Positions 1 to 7,808 of a DNA stretch of 12,226 bases are shown here, in pieces. Positions within the stretch are counted from its first letter, which is position 1; each line of letters begins with the position of its first letter. Position numbers and translations under genes: made by a program. The notes under the pieces are model-generated. The model ran no database searches. It saw only the letters and a list, made by a program, of their open reading frames with translations, and had not been told where the DNA came from. Origin of the DNA: an uncultured Lachnospiraceae bacterium (GTDB lineage: Bacteria; Bacillota; Clostridia; Lachnospirales; Lachnospiraceae). Location: NCBI GenBank assembly GCA_910586315.1, contig CAJUIP010000065.1:1-12226 (forward strand), in the 5' to 3' direction.

Positions 1-258
1 ACCTATAATAAAATGACAAAACAGGTAGTTATGGAACACGTTGAGAACATAAGAAGGCTGGACGATGAAGGAAAGCTGGAAATCTGCGGTGTCTTTAAGG
101 GCTACCCGGGAATGGCAGGTATGTATATCTTAAAAACAGAGAGCCGTGAAGAAGCAAAGGATATTTGCAAATCGGAGCCGCTGGTTATGGGAGGATATGC
201 AACATACAAATTAGTCGGTTTACAGATTGCAAACAGGGAAAATAATTACTTGTTGTAA
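1..258 (+). CDS. YciI-like (YCII-related) domain protein, 5' end cut by window edge
   Basis: Small cytoplasmic protein resembling the YCII-related family, whose members have a ferredoxin-like alpha/beta fold and mostly unknown roles. What is visible fits the family pattern: a helix with HVENIRRLDDEGKLEICG, a short loop with PGMAGMYIL, then ESREEAKDICKSEPLVMGGY and a C-terminal tail ending in NNYLL. The family usually runs to about 90-100 residues and starts with a beta strand that is absent here. The frame is open to base 1, and no ribosome binding site precedes the ATG at 13, so I read the gene as beginning upstream of the window. The alternative is a shorter protein from the ATG at 13 (81 residues). 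No partner gene is visible, so no function is assigned. Confidence 0.7.
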   Translation, partial: TYNKMTKQVVMEHVENIRRLDDEGKLEICGVFKGYPGMAGMYILKTESREEAKDICKSEPLVMGGYATYKLVGLQIANRENNYLL

Positions 259-342
259 TTGAGACAGGGAATAACACTGGGGCAGGCAGAAGCCGGCTCG
301 CATGAAAACGGAATAACTGCCGCTACATTAAATGGCACACAG

Positions 343-444
343 AAGGGGCTGTTGCAAAATGACAAGGTTCATCAAGATATAGTATACTGTTTTCGAACAG
401 AAACGTATATTTTGTATGAAAACCTCATTTTGCAACAGCCCCTT
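343..444. repeat. 102-bp element with perfect 20-bp inverted ends (MITE-like or terminator-like)
   Basis: Bases 343-362 and 425-444 are exact reverse complements over 20 bp, with the core GGGGCTGTTGCAAAATGA on the left arm. The 62-base interior holds a second perfect hairpin, CTGTT-TTCG-AACAG, at 387-400, a UUCG tetraloop if transcribed. The right arm runs straight into TTTTT (443-447), so a plus-strand transcript from the YciI-like gene could end here. The TGTTGCAAA core resembles the ends of IS6-family insertion sequences (for example IS26, GGCACTGTTGCAAA), which suggests a non-autonomous element or a collapsed insertion sequence. No target-site duplication is evident on comparing the 8 bases on each side. 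It sits just upstream of recombinase debris. Confidence 0.6.
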
Positions 445-510
445 TTTACGCTCATTTTTGTCATTTTCAAAAATCGCCGGTATCACGCCGTGCAAAGAGG
501 ACTATTATCG

Positions 511-683
511 CGCTTGGAAGCTGCGGCAAACGCTGAAAAGCTTATGAAAGTGGTACGCAAATACACCAAGCTTTGAGGAATTCGCCCCTGCCCTGTTGTG
601 GGAGTTTGTGGAGCATAATCCACGGATCGAAAGCCCTTGACGGGAAACGCCGAAGAAGCTCGCAGACGCGCCGATTTGAAATG
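511..683 (+). pseudogene. Decayed C-terminal fragment of a large serine recombinase (DUF4368-type tail)
   Basis: Reading across three frames gives a continuous match by eye to the C-terminal region of large serine recombinases of mobile elements in Clostridia. Frame 1 reads ANAEKLMKVVRKYTKL and stops at 574-576. One frame over gives EEFAPALLWEFVE (575-613). The next frame gives IIHGSKALDGKRRR (from about 615). Family members typically read like NAEKFLKLVRKYTDLQEL, then an EFVEKIVVHEADK-like stretch. The catalytic N-terminal domain is absent, so the fragment cannot be active. Two frameshifts and the lack of a start or ribosome binding site mark it as a relic. The call rests on remembered family sequence, not a database search. 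Confidence 0.5.
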
Positions 684-735
684 AAGCTGTTAGCAGCGCC
701 TCGTGGAACAATCCTGCCCGCAAAGGGAAAAATAA

Positions 736-764
736 TTGCAAACAATCTGAAATAATGTTAAAAT
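736..764 (+). promoter_or_regulatory. Putative sigma-A promoter for the sugar-type binding protein gene
   Basis: TTGCAA at 736-741 and TAAAAT at 759-764 are separated by 17 bases, matching the vegetative -35/-10 consensus at 4/6 and 5/6 positions. The predicted transcription start lies near 771, leaving a leader of roughly 27 bases before the ATG at 798. The surrounding DNA is AT-rich, which favours chance matches, so this is a plausible but unproven promoter. I see no clear operator next to it. Confidence 0.45.
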
Positions 765-797
765 AACGTACAAAATATGCTATATACGGAGAATACC

Positions 798-2099
798 ATG
801 AAACGAAAATTCTACTTATTCCTTCCCGCCCTCTTTCTGCTGGCCGCCTCTCTGTGCGGGTGCGGAGGCGAAGGAAACTCATCTCCTTCCAACGGAGAAG
901 ACATTTCCGACGGGGCGCAGTCTTCCGACAGAAAGCAGCTCTCCAACGCGGCCCCTTCCTCCGACTCTGGTCCGGTGGAGCTGACGGTCTGGGGTGCGGC
1001 TGAGGACGAAGAGCTGCTAAGCCAGATCTTAGGCGAATTTCAGGAAAAATACCGTGGCGAAGCCGACTTACGGATTACATATGAGCCCCAGAGCGAAAGC
1101 CACTGTACCGATGCGCTGATGGCTGATCTGGAAAATGGTGCTGACGTTTTTGCGTTTGCGGATGACCAGCTGAACACACTGGTGGCATCAGGGGCCCTGG
1201 AACCTGTAGAAAACGCGGAATCCCTGCGGGCAGCGAATCTTCCGGAAGCTGTCTCCGCAGCCTGTGTCAACGACATCCTGTACGCCTATCCTCTGACTGC
1301 GGATAACGGATATTTTCTATATTATAATAAAGAATATTTCTCTCCGGAAGACATCCTCTCCTGGGACAGGATGTTGGACATTGCCGGGGATGCGGACAGG
1401 AAAATTTTCATGGAATGGTCTTCCGGATGGTACGTGTACGCCCTGTTCGGAAATACCGGCCTCACCTTGGGGCTGAACGATGACGGCATTACAAATTACT
1501 GTACCTGGAACGATGCGGAAGGCGCCATCAAGGGAACCGACGTGGCAAAAGCCATGACGGTTATGGCCGGGCACCCGGGGTTTTTGAGCACAGACGACGC
1601 CGGTTTTGTGGAGGGAGTCAAAAACGGCTCTATCATAGCCGGAATCAGCGGCGTCTGGAACGCAGTAACCGTGGAAGAGGCCTGGGGCGATGCCTTCGGA
1701 GCCGCAAAACTGCCTTCCTATGCCTGCGCGGGACGGCAGGTTCAGATGGCGTCCTTTTCCGGCTACAAACTCATCGGCGTGAATGCGTATTCCTTGCACA
1801 GGGACTGGGCCGCCAGGCTTGCCGAATGGATTACCAGTGAGGAAAATCAGGAACTGCGCTTTGAAATGCGGGGCCAGGGGCCTTCCAATAAAAAGGCGGC
1901 CGCTTCCGAGGAGGTTCAGTCTTCCCCTGCCATTGCGGCGCTTCTGGAGCAGTCGGAGTACTCCTGCCTGCAGCGCATCGGCGGAAACTTTTGGGAACCG
2001 GTCACCGACTTTACCGCGGAGATCCTGGCGGGAAACCCTTCGGGGAAAAGCCTTCAGGAGCTGCTGGACACTATGGTTACGGGCATTATTGCGCCGTGA
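798..2099 (+). CDS. Extracellular solute-binding lipoprotein, family 1 (MalE-like, sugar-type)
   Basis: A 433-residue lipoprotein expected to be anchored to the outer face of the membrane and to capture a carbohydrate-type ligand. The N-terminus has a basic MKRK, a hydrophobic stretch and a lipobox LCGC with the lipidated cysteine at residue 22. A Ser/Asp/Gly-rich tether to about residue 58 follows. The binding-protein fold begins with ELTVWG near residue 61. DVFAFADDQLNTLVASGALEPV, split as DVFAFADD and LVASGALEPV, is typical of maltose-type proteins, as are YPLTADNGYFLYYNKEYF and the C-terminal GQGPSNKKAA. The start at 798 is chosen over an in-frame ATG at 777 because GGAG (788-791) lies 6 bases before it and the signal peptide starts there. 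No MalF/MalG-type permease is adjacent; the next gene is a chemoreceptor. The ligand is not predictable from sequence alone. Confidence 0.88.
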   Translation: MKRKFYLFLPALFLLAASLCGCGGEGNSSPSNGEDISDGAQSSDRKQLSNAAPSSDSGPVELTVWGAAEDEELLSQILGEFQEKYRGEADLRITYEPQSESHCTDALMADLENGADVFAFADDQLNTLVASGALEPVENAESLRAANLPEAVSAACVNDILYAYPLTADNGYFLYYNKEYFSPEDILSWDRMLDIAGDADRKIFMEWSSGWYVYALFGNTGLTLGLNDDGITNYCTWNDAEGAIKGTDVAKAMTVMAGHPGFLSTDDAGFVEGVKNGSIIAGISGVWNAVTVEEAWGDAFGAAKLPSYACAGRQVQMASFSGYKLIGVNAYSLHRDWAARLAEWITSEENQELRFEMRGQGPSNKKAAASEEVQSSPAIAALLEQSEYSCLQRIGGNFWEPVTDFTAEILAGNPSGKSLQELLDTMVTGIIAP

Positions 2100-2287
2100 C
2101 CGAGTCTCACCTTCTATCTGTGTGCAATTTACGCATACTGGCTGCTGGTTTCACAGCATGTCTGCCCCCTATGGTGTTCATGTGCAGTTTCCGCTGCCTC
2201 AGTCATTGCGTTTGATATTGCGTTCTAATTTCACCAAAAAACAGTGAACTCTTGGAACGGTATAGATATGTCAATTTACAGTTAAAT

Positions 2288-2293
2288 AAGGAG
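2288..2293 (+). promoter_or_regulatory. Ribosome binding site that fixes the chemoreceptor start at 2305
   Basis: AAGGAG lies 11 bases before the ATG at 2305. A GTG at 2293 is in the same frame but overlaps this site and has no Shine-Dalgarno of its own, so the ATG is preferred. The spacing is on the long side. Confidence 0.6.
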
Positions 2294-2304
2294 TGCTGTC
2301 CAAC

Positions 2305-3888
2305 ATGAAAAATATCAGCTTAAAACACCGCCTGATCCTCCCCATTGCCCTGCTGGGCATCGTGGCGCTGCTGTCCAACATTCTATCCATCCTCAATATC
2401 CGCAACGTAAACGCAAGCGCCTCCAACATCGCGGACAACTATATGGAGGGCAAGGAGCGGCTGGCCGAAATCTGCCAGGACTCCATGGAAATCCACAAGA
2501 TGGCTTTAAGCCACATTATCGCCACGGATTATAATACCATGATTCTTCTGGTTCAGCAAATCAAGGAAGAGGAATCGCTTCTGGACAACAGGCTCTCGGA
2601 GTACGAGGATTTTGTAATACAGGAGGACAGGGCACAGTATGAATCTCTTCTGAACAATTATGCCGAATTCAAGCACACCCTTGTCCACCTGGTGTGCGCC
2701 AGCGCAAGCCACAAGACCCAGGACGCCTATGCCCTGGCCAACGGTGACGTTGCAGAGTACGCTGATGCCATGAGAGCGGATATTGATGCCCTGAATGCAT
2801 CCTTCAACGCCCAGACCAGGGAGGCCAGATCCCACCTCACCGCGGTATACCTAGTCTCCCTGGCGGTGGGCATTACGGCCGCTCTTGTCTGTATCCTTCT
2901 GGTACTGGCTGATTTCCGGCTGATTTCTGTTTACGTCGTGATCCCCATCAAAAATATACTGAAGACAATCCAGGAAAGCTCGGGACGCATTAACAGTATG
3001 ACGGGGGAAGTGCTGAAGAAAACCCATGCCTCCCGGAAAAGCGCCGCAGGCCTTTCCGCCCTGGCGGGACAGCTTTCCACTGCATTCCAGGAGGTTGCCG
3101 GAAATGTATCCGCCATCAATGAGGGCGCAGGTAATGTCCGGCAGGAGGTCCGCTCCATCACAGAGGAATGCAGCAACATTACCGCCTACACCGCCCAGAT
3201 GAACGCCCGGGCGGACGACATGCAGCAATCCGCGCAGAACAGCGCGCAGGCCACCGGGGTAAAAACAGAGGAAATCCTACATGCCCTCAATGACGCCATC
3301 GAAAAGAGCAGAAGCGTGAACCAGATCAAATCCCTTACCGGCGATATCCTTACCATTGCCCAACAGACCAGGCTCATCTCCCTGAACGCGTCCGTGGAAG
3401 CCGCCAACGCGGGAGACGCGGGAAAGGGCTTTGCCATGGTGGCCCGGGAAATCCGGGAACTTTCCAATTCCACCCAGGAAACCGCGGCCCGCATCCAGGA
3501 AATCAACGATGTGATCACCGCCTCCGTCTACAATCTCGCCGATAATGCGCGGCAGATGATTGACTATATGAGACAGTCTGTTTTGAAAGAATTCCAGGCA
3601 TTCGTGGAATCCGGCCACCAGTATAAGGAAGACGCCGCCTACATCCGCCATACCATGGATGAGTTCCATGGGAAGACCCAGAATCTGGACCACTCCATAT
3701 CCGGCATTGCAGATTCTATCGGCACCATAAACAAAGCCATTGATGAAAGCGCGTCCGGTATCGCAGGCATGGCGGGCAGCACCAGAAGCCTGGCTGCCGA
3801 CATGGAGGACATCACCCGGCGCATGGGCGTCAACCAGGATGTTGTGGCAGAACTGGAGAAAGAGACGGTGGTGTTTGATAATCTGTGA
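2305..3888 (+). CDS. Methyl-accepting chemotaxis protein with periplasmic-side four-helix sensor
   Basis: A 527-residue transmembrane chemoreceptor that would control the CheA kinase and so flagellar motion or another Che-type output. A first membrane helix spans about residues 8-30. An extracellular, mainly helical ligand domain of about 145 residues follows (4HB_MCP-like in length and position), and a second membrane helix lies near 180-203. A short HAMP-like linker starts at VIPIKNILKTI. The cytoplasmic coiled-coil hairpin has its tip near 352-385, with ISLNASVEAANAGDAGKGFA. The tip departs from the usual QTNLLALNAxIEAARAGE pattern at several places (QTR for QTN, EAAN for EAAR). There is no CheR-tethering pentapeptide; the protein ends VVFDNL. 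It follows the sugar-type binding protein after 205 bases without a recognisable terminator, so co-transcription is possible. A hairpin terminator follows it. Confidence 0.93.
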   Translation: MKNISLKHRLILPIALLGIVALLSNILSILNIRNVNASASNIADNYMEGKERLAEICQDSMEIHKMALSHIIATDYNTMILLVQQIKEEESLLDNRLSEYEDFVIQEDRAQYESLLNNYAEFKHTLVHLVCASASHKTQDAYALANGDVAEYADAMRADIDALNASFNAQTREARSHLTAVYLVSLAVGITAALVCILLVLADFRLISVYVVIPIKNILKTIQESSGRINSMTGEVLKKTHASRKSAAGLSALAGQLSTAFQEVAGNVSAINEGAGNVRQEVRSITEECSNITAYTAQMNARADDMQQSAQNSAQATGVKTEEILHALNDAIEKSRSVNQIKSLTGDILTIAQQTRLISLNASVEAANAGDAGKGFAMVAREIRELSNSTQETAARIQEINDVITASVYNLADNARQMIDYMRQSVLKEFQAFVESGHQYKEDAAYIRHTMDEFHGKTQNLDHSISGIADSIGTINKAIDESASGIAGMAGSTRSLAADMEDITRRMGVNQDVVAELEKETVVFDNL

Positions 3889-3913
3889 TTACAGGATTTA
3901 TTTTGTGATTCCG

Positions 3914-3954
3914 ACCCTGGAAGAATATGATTTCATGTTCTTCCGGGGTTTTTT
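3914..3954 (+). terminator. Rho-independent terminator after the chemoreceptor gene
   Basis: Arms 3914-3929 and 3934-3949 pair over 16 bp with two G-U wobbles around a four-base ATTT loop, followed directly by a T run (3949-3954). It lies 26 bases after the stop codon, so it should end the transcript carrying the chemoreceptor and separate it from the peptide operon. Confidence 0.93.
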
Positions 3955-4046
3955 GTGCCCGGAGGCGGAGGAATTACTGCATCCGGAGGGTGTATACGGG
4001 CAGTTCTCCTGTTCTCCTCTTTTGGAATGATACAAAGAAATTTCGG

Positions 4047-4075
4047 TTGCATTTTTATTCACTTTGATGTATAAT
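4047..4075 (+). promoter_or_regulatory. Strong sigma-A promoter for the peptide-uptake operon
   Basis: TTGCAT at 4047-4052 and a perfect TATAAT at 4070-4075 are separated by the optimal 17 bases. The predicted start is near 4082, giving a leader of about 29 bases. No riboswitch or attenuator could fit in so short a leader. The site follows the terminator of the previous unit and is the only good promoter seen before the six-gene operon. I could not recognise a CodY-like or other operator next to it. Confidence 0.82.
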
Positions 4076-4095
4076 GTACGAAATTCATTTTTATG

Positions 4096-4101
4096 AGGAG
4101 G
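4096..4101 (+). promoter_or_regulatory. Ribosome binding site that fixes the peptide-binding protein start at 4111
   Basis: AGGAGG sits 9 bases before the ATG at 4111. An upstream in-frame ATG at 4093 overlaps this site and would add MRRRII before the normal signal peptide, so it is rejected as the start. Confidence 0.8.
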
Positions 4102-4110
4102 AGAATCATT

Positions 4111-5805
4111 ATGAAAAAGAGATTTCTTTCCGTCATGCTTTCCGCCGCCATGTGTGCAGGTCTTCTGGCAGGATGCGGTGGAAGCGGTGACAATGGGGCC
4201 GCTAAGGGGCCGACAGGCAGCTCTGAGGCGCTTACCGAAGCAGAAGATAAAGGCTCAGAAGAAGGAGAACCGGTGTCCGTAACCGTTGGCGTGGCCCAGC
4301 AGTTTACAACGTTGGATCCAGGCCTTTCCACGGAAACCGTAAACAGGTTTGCAATCGCCCATATGTATTCCGGCCTGTATAAGAAATTGGAGGACGGCAG
4401 TGTAGTTGCGGACCTGGCGGCAGGAGAGCCGGAGGTCAGCGAGGACGGCCTTACGTATACCATCAAATTAAAAGACGGAATCACATGGAGCGACGGCGAA
4501 CCCATTACAGCCAATGATTTTGTGTTTGCCGTAAACAGAAACTTAACCTACGGAGCAGAAAACGGCTTCGTTACGGATAAGCTGGCGCGTTATCTGGAAG
4601 GTGCTAAGGAACACCTTGCGGATACGGAGGTGGATTTAGACACTTTCTCCTTTGCAGGCGTTGAGGCTTTGGATGATACCACTGTGGTTTACCATTTAAA
4701 GACTCCCTGTGCATTCTTTACCGGACTTTTATGTGCGGGCGCCTGGCTTCCGCTTCGTGCGGACGTGGCGGAGGCAGGTTTTTCCGAGTGGGCCGTGGAG
4801 CCGGGCTATCCGGTCACAGGCGCTTATGTTCTTGATTACTGCAATGAGAATGAAAAAGTAGTGCTTACGAAGAATGAGAACTTCTATGATGCAGAAAATG
4901 TAACTGTGGATGAGATTACGTTCCAGGTAATGCCGGATATGGACGCGCAGGCGGCTGCCTTTAAGACCGGAGAGCTGGATGCCGCCCTTGCCATCAACGC
5001 TTCCATCGTTGCCACTTACGAGAACCAGAATGAGCTTTGGAACCGTCCGCAGCAGTCCGTATATTCCATTAACTTAAATTCCGGCGAAAAGGGACCGGAG
5101 GCTCTTAAGGATGTGAATGTGCGCCGCGCCCTTGCAATTTCTATCGACCGTGACGAGATTGTAAAAGCCATCAACGCAGGCGACTTCTATACGCCGCTTT
5201 ACGGCTATGTTCCCCACGGCATGATGGGAGCCGAAAAGGAGTTCCGTACAGAGGGCGATGAGATGCAGCTGTACCAGCAGTATGACCCGGAGAAGGCAAA
5301 AGAACTTCTCAAAGGGGCGGGCTATGACGAGTCCAATCCGCTGACTCTGAAATACAAATACTCCAACAACTCCATTCATGCCGATGTGGCTCAGATGTTA
5401 GAGCAGATGTGGAAAGCCATCGGCGTAAATGTGGAGCTTGAAGTGGTAGAGTCCGGCGTCTTCTATGACCAGATTGACCAGGGCGACTTCGATATGTCCC
5501 GTTACGGCCTTATGTGCGCCAATGACCCGTCCGAGTTCTTAAACCAGTGGACAAAGGCCATGCAGCCGGTTCCGGCCGTTTCTGATGATAACTACGACCA
5601 GATGATGAATGATGTTACAAAAATCGTGGACAGAACGGAGTACATGAACAAGCTCCATGAAATCGAGACATATCTGGTTGAGGAGAATGTATATGTAATC
5701 CCGTTATTTGACTTTAACGAGCCGGCTCTTAAGAAGGAGAACATGAAGGGCGTATATATGGTGCCGGGTGATGTTCCGGTCTATTCCTACGCATATTTCG
5801 AGTAA
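4111..5805 (+). CDS. Peptide ABC transporter substrate-binding lipoprotein (OppA/DppA-like, SBP family 5)
   Basis: A 564-residue lipoprotein that should bind oligopeptides outside the cell and deliver them to the OppB/C-like channel encoded downstream. The signal peptide MKKRFLSVMLSAAMCAGLL ends in the lipobox LAGC, with the lipidated cysteine at residue 22. A Gly/Ser/Glu-rich tether of about 30 residues follows. The family-5 fold starts near residue 56 (VTVGVAQQFTTLDPG). The characteristic family segment spans about 110-143, including YTIKLKDGITWSDGEPI and ANDFVFAVNR. Further family landmarks are DVNVRRALAISIDRDEIV and YDPEKAKELLKGAGY. The length is usual for this family. It is the first gene of the operon and has the strongest promoter in the window. 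Peptide length and sequence preference cannot be read from sequence; related proteins can also bind nickel or sugars, but the neighbouring peptidase favours peptides. Confidence 0.93.
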   Translation: MKKRFLSVMLSAAMCAGLLAGCGGSGDNGAAKGPTGSSEALTEAEDKGSEEGEPVSVTVGVAQQFTTLDPGLSTETVNRFAIAHMYSGLYKKLEDGSVVADLAAGEPEVSEDGLTYTIKLKDGITWSDGEPITANDFVFAVNRNLTYGAENGFVTDKLARYLEGAKEHLADTEVDLDTFSFAGVEALDDTTVVYHLKTPCAFFTGLLCAGAWLPLRADVAEAGFSEWAVEPGYPVTGAYVLDYCNENEKVVLTKNENFYDAENVTVDEITFQVMPDMDAQAAAFKTGELDAALAINASIVATYENQNELWNRPQQSVYSINLNSGEKGPEALKDVNVRRALAISIDRDEIVKAINAGDFYTPLYGYVPHGMMGAEKEFRTEGDEMQLYQQYDPEKAKELLKGAGYDESNPLTLKYKYSNNSIHADVAQMLEQMWKAIGVNVELEVVESGVFYDQIDQGDFDMSRYGLMCANDPSEFLNQWTKAMQPVPAVSDDNYDQMMNDVTKIVDRTEYMNKLHEIETYLVEENVYVIPLFDFNEPALKKENMKGVYMVPGDVPVYSYAYFE

Positions 5806-5825
5806 ATCAGGAGAGAAGAAAAACA

Positions 5826-7808
5826 ATGGAAAAACTGAAAATCGACGATTTGATGAATTATAAGTTCCTGTCGGGAATTACGGCGTCCCCCGCGGGGAAA
5901 AAGGCGGCTTTCGTGGGGAAGAAGGCCAATGAAAAAAAGAACAGCTATGATTCATGGGTTTACATCGTAGATTTTTGCACAGAGGAAGTCAGGAAACTGA
6001 CTTCCTTTGGTGCTGAGAAAAATCTTTTATTTGACGATGAGGATACCATCCTTTTTTCCTCTGTGAGGACCCATGAAGATAAAGGCGGGAGCTTTAAAGA
6101 AAAAACTGTTTTCTACCGCCTTTCCTTAAAGGGCGGAGAGGCGGAAAGAGCCTTTGAAATTCCCTATGCCGTGGAGGAGATAAGGAAGCTTTCGGAAGGG
6201 ACTTATGCATTTTCCGCCACGGTGGACTTAAATAAGCCGGAGAAGGAAGAGGACGCAAAGGATTATAACGATTATCATATTTTAGAGGAGCTTCCCTACT
6301 GGGCCAACGGCGCATATTTTGTGTCCAGATTCCGGAACACACTGTTTTTATTTGATGAAAAGACTGCTTCCTGCGAGCGGGTCACAGAGCCGTTCTTTGC
6401 CATGGACGGCTTTCGGGTCTGCGGGGAAAACATCGTGTACTCCGGAAGCTTTTATGACCGCGTGATCTCAAAGACCAGCGGGCTGTATTGCTTTGACACA
6501 AAGACGAAGGAGACAACGGTGCTTCAGGCTGCGGATTCCATGCGTGTGGGCCTCTTTGGATGTGAGAAGGACGGCGCAGACAGCATGAAGGTGTTCTTTG
6601 CGGGAAATACCATGGAAAAGTATGGAAGCGGACAGTATCCGGACATTTATGTGTGGGAAAAGGGCGCTGTCACAAAAGCGGCTGTGTACGGAAACTCCAT
6701 CGGTTCTGTTCCCACAGGAGATATTTCCCTGGGCGGCGGGCAGAAATTCATGGTTCTGGGCGGAAAACCGTATTTTACCTCCTGTCTGCGGACCAAAGGC
6801 GAACTCTGCGTTATGGAAAACGGGCAGGCTGCCCCGCTTTTTGATTTTGACGGTTCCGTGGACTGCTTTGACGCCGTGGAGGGCGGCTTCGTGATGGTTG
6901 GGCGGACGCCCGGAAAGCTCCAGGAGATTTATTTCTACAATACGGAAACGAAGGAATGCCGCCAGGTAAGCGCGGTCAATGAGGACGCCTTAAAGGATAA
7001 GTATGTGGGAGAGCTTCATTACGCAGGCTTTACGGATTCCGACGGCGTGGATATCGACGGTTGGGTGATTTTGCCAAAGGACTATGACCCGGAGAAAAAA
7101 TATCCGGCGGTTCTTGACATGCACGGCGGACCGCGGGTGGCCTTTGGAAATACCTTCTTCCATGAGATGCAGGTGTTTGCAAACGAGGGATATTTTGTGA
7201 TGCTCTGTAACCCCAGAGGCGGCGACGGACGCGGCAATGCGTTTGCGGATCTGCGGGAAAAATATGGAACCATTGATTTTAAGGATTTTATGGAGTTCGT
7301 GGACCATGTGTGCAGTCTGTATCCGGCCGTTGATGAGACGAAGATCGGCGTTACCGGAGGCAGCTACGGCGGCTGGATGACCAATTGGATGATCGGCCAT
7401 ACGGACCGGTTTGCCGCGGCTGTGAGCCAGAGAAGCTTTTCCAACTGGTTAAGTGATTTCGGGTGCAGTGAGATCGGATTTTCCTTCGATGTCAATGAGA
7501 ATGGCGGAAAGACTCCCTGGACGGCGCCAAAAGAACTGTGGGAGAGATCCCCGGTGGCCTACGCGGACCGGGTGAAGACGCCTACCATGTTCATCCATTC
7601 TCTTAAGGACTACAACTGCCCTCTTTCTGAGGGAATGCAGATGTTTGCCGCCATCAAATATCATGGGGTGCCGTCCAAGGCCGTTCTCTTTGAAGGAGAA
7701 AATCATGAGCTGTCCAGAAGCGGAAAGCCCCGCCACAGAGTGCGCCGCTTACAGGAGATGAAGGGCTGGTTTGACTTGTATCTTAAAGGAGAAGGAAGCG
7801 AATGTTAA
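5826..7808 (+). CDS. S9-family serine peptidase (acylaminoacyl-peptidase / prolyl oligopeptidase type), cytoplasmic
   Basis: A 660-residue peptidase that should cleave short peptides inside the cell. It has no signal peptide. The first 400 or so residues are beta-rich and consistent with the propeller that limits S9 enzymes to small substrates. The C-terminal alpha/beta-hydrolase domain carries the oxyanion region DMHGGPR, the nucleophile motif GGSYGG with Ser513, Asp595 in LKDYNCPLSEG and His627 in GENHE, so the triad is complete. The length matches acylaminoacyl-peptidase-like members. An AGGAG at 5809-5813 precedes the ATG by 12 bases. The gene lies 20 bases after the binding protein and overlaps the permease gene by 7 bases, so it is an integral operon member. 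The likely role is to cleave peptides as they arrive through the transporter. Whether it acts as an acyl-aminoacyl, prolyl or dipeptidyl enzyme is unresolved. Confidence 0.93.
   Translation: MEKLKIDDLMNYKFLSGITASPAGKKAAFVGKKANEKKNSYDSWVYIVDFCTEEVRKLTSFGAEKNLLFDDEDTILFSSVRTHEDKGGSFKEKTVFYRLSLKGGEAERAFEIPYAVEEIRKLSEGTYAFSATVDLNKPEKEEDAKDYNDYHILEELPYWANGAYFVSRFRNTLFLFDEKTASCERVTEPFFAMDGFRVCGENIVYSGSFYDRVISKTSGLYCFDTKTKETTVLQAADSMRVGLFGCEKDGADSMKVFFAGNTMEKYGSGQYPDIYVWEKGAVTKAAVYGNSIGSVPTGDISLGGGQKFMVLGGKPYFTSCLRTKGELCVMENGQAAPLFDFDGSVDCFDAVEGGFVMVGRTPGKLQEIYFYNTETKECRQVSAVNEDALKDKYVGELHYAGFTDSDGVDIDGWVILPKDYDPEKKYPAVLDMHGGPRVAFGNTFFHEMQVFANEGYFVMLCNPRGGDGRGNAFADLREKYGTIDFKDFMEFVDHVCSLYPAVDETKIGVTGGSYGGWMTNWMIGHTDRFAAAVSQRSFSNWLSDFGCSEIGFSFDVNENGGKTPWTAPKELWERSPVAYADRVKTPTMFIHSLKDYNCPLSEGMQMFAAIKYHGVPSKAVLFEGENHELSRSGKPRHRVRRLQEMKGWFDLYLKGEGSEC

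Noticed and set aside
4..9. TATAAT just before the ATG at base 13
   Set aside because: It is too close to the ATG to be a normal -10 element and is better explained as codons of the YciI-like gene, whose N-terminus is missing from the window.
259..576. Open frame of 105 codons after the YciI-like gene
   Set aside because: It runs through the inverted-repeat element and starts from a non-ATG codon without a ribosome binding site; only its last part resembles recombinase, which is reported as a pseudogene fragment.
1317..1799. Minus-strand open frame of 160 codons inside the sugar-type binding protein gene
   Set aside because: It is fully contained in a well-supported coding region and has no family features or ribosome binding site.
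1783..2247. Plus-strand open frame of 154 codons overlapping the end of the binding protein gene
   Set aside because: It is an out-of-frame reading of the same DNA, rich in Arg and Pro as shadow frames often are, and lacks a start signal. The 205 bases after the binding protein gene otherwise show no gene and no convincing terminator or promoter.
3186..3693. Long minus-strand open frames antisense to the chemoreceptor gene
   Set aside because: They mirror the codon structure of a clearly real MCP gene, have no ribosome binding sites and show no recognisable domains.
3961..4025. Possible hairpin and repeated GGAGG motifs between the terminator and the operon promoter
   Set aside because: The pairing is short and interrupted, and the stretch lies upstream of the predicted transcription start, so it cannot be a leader attenuator.
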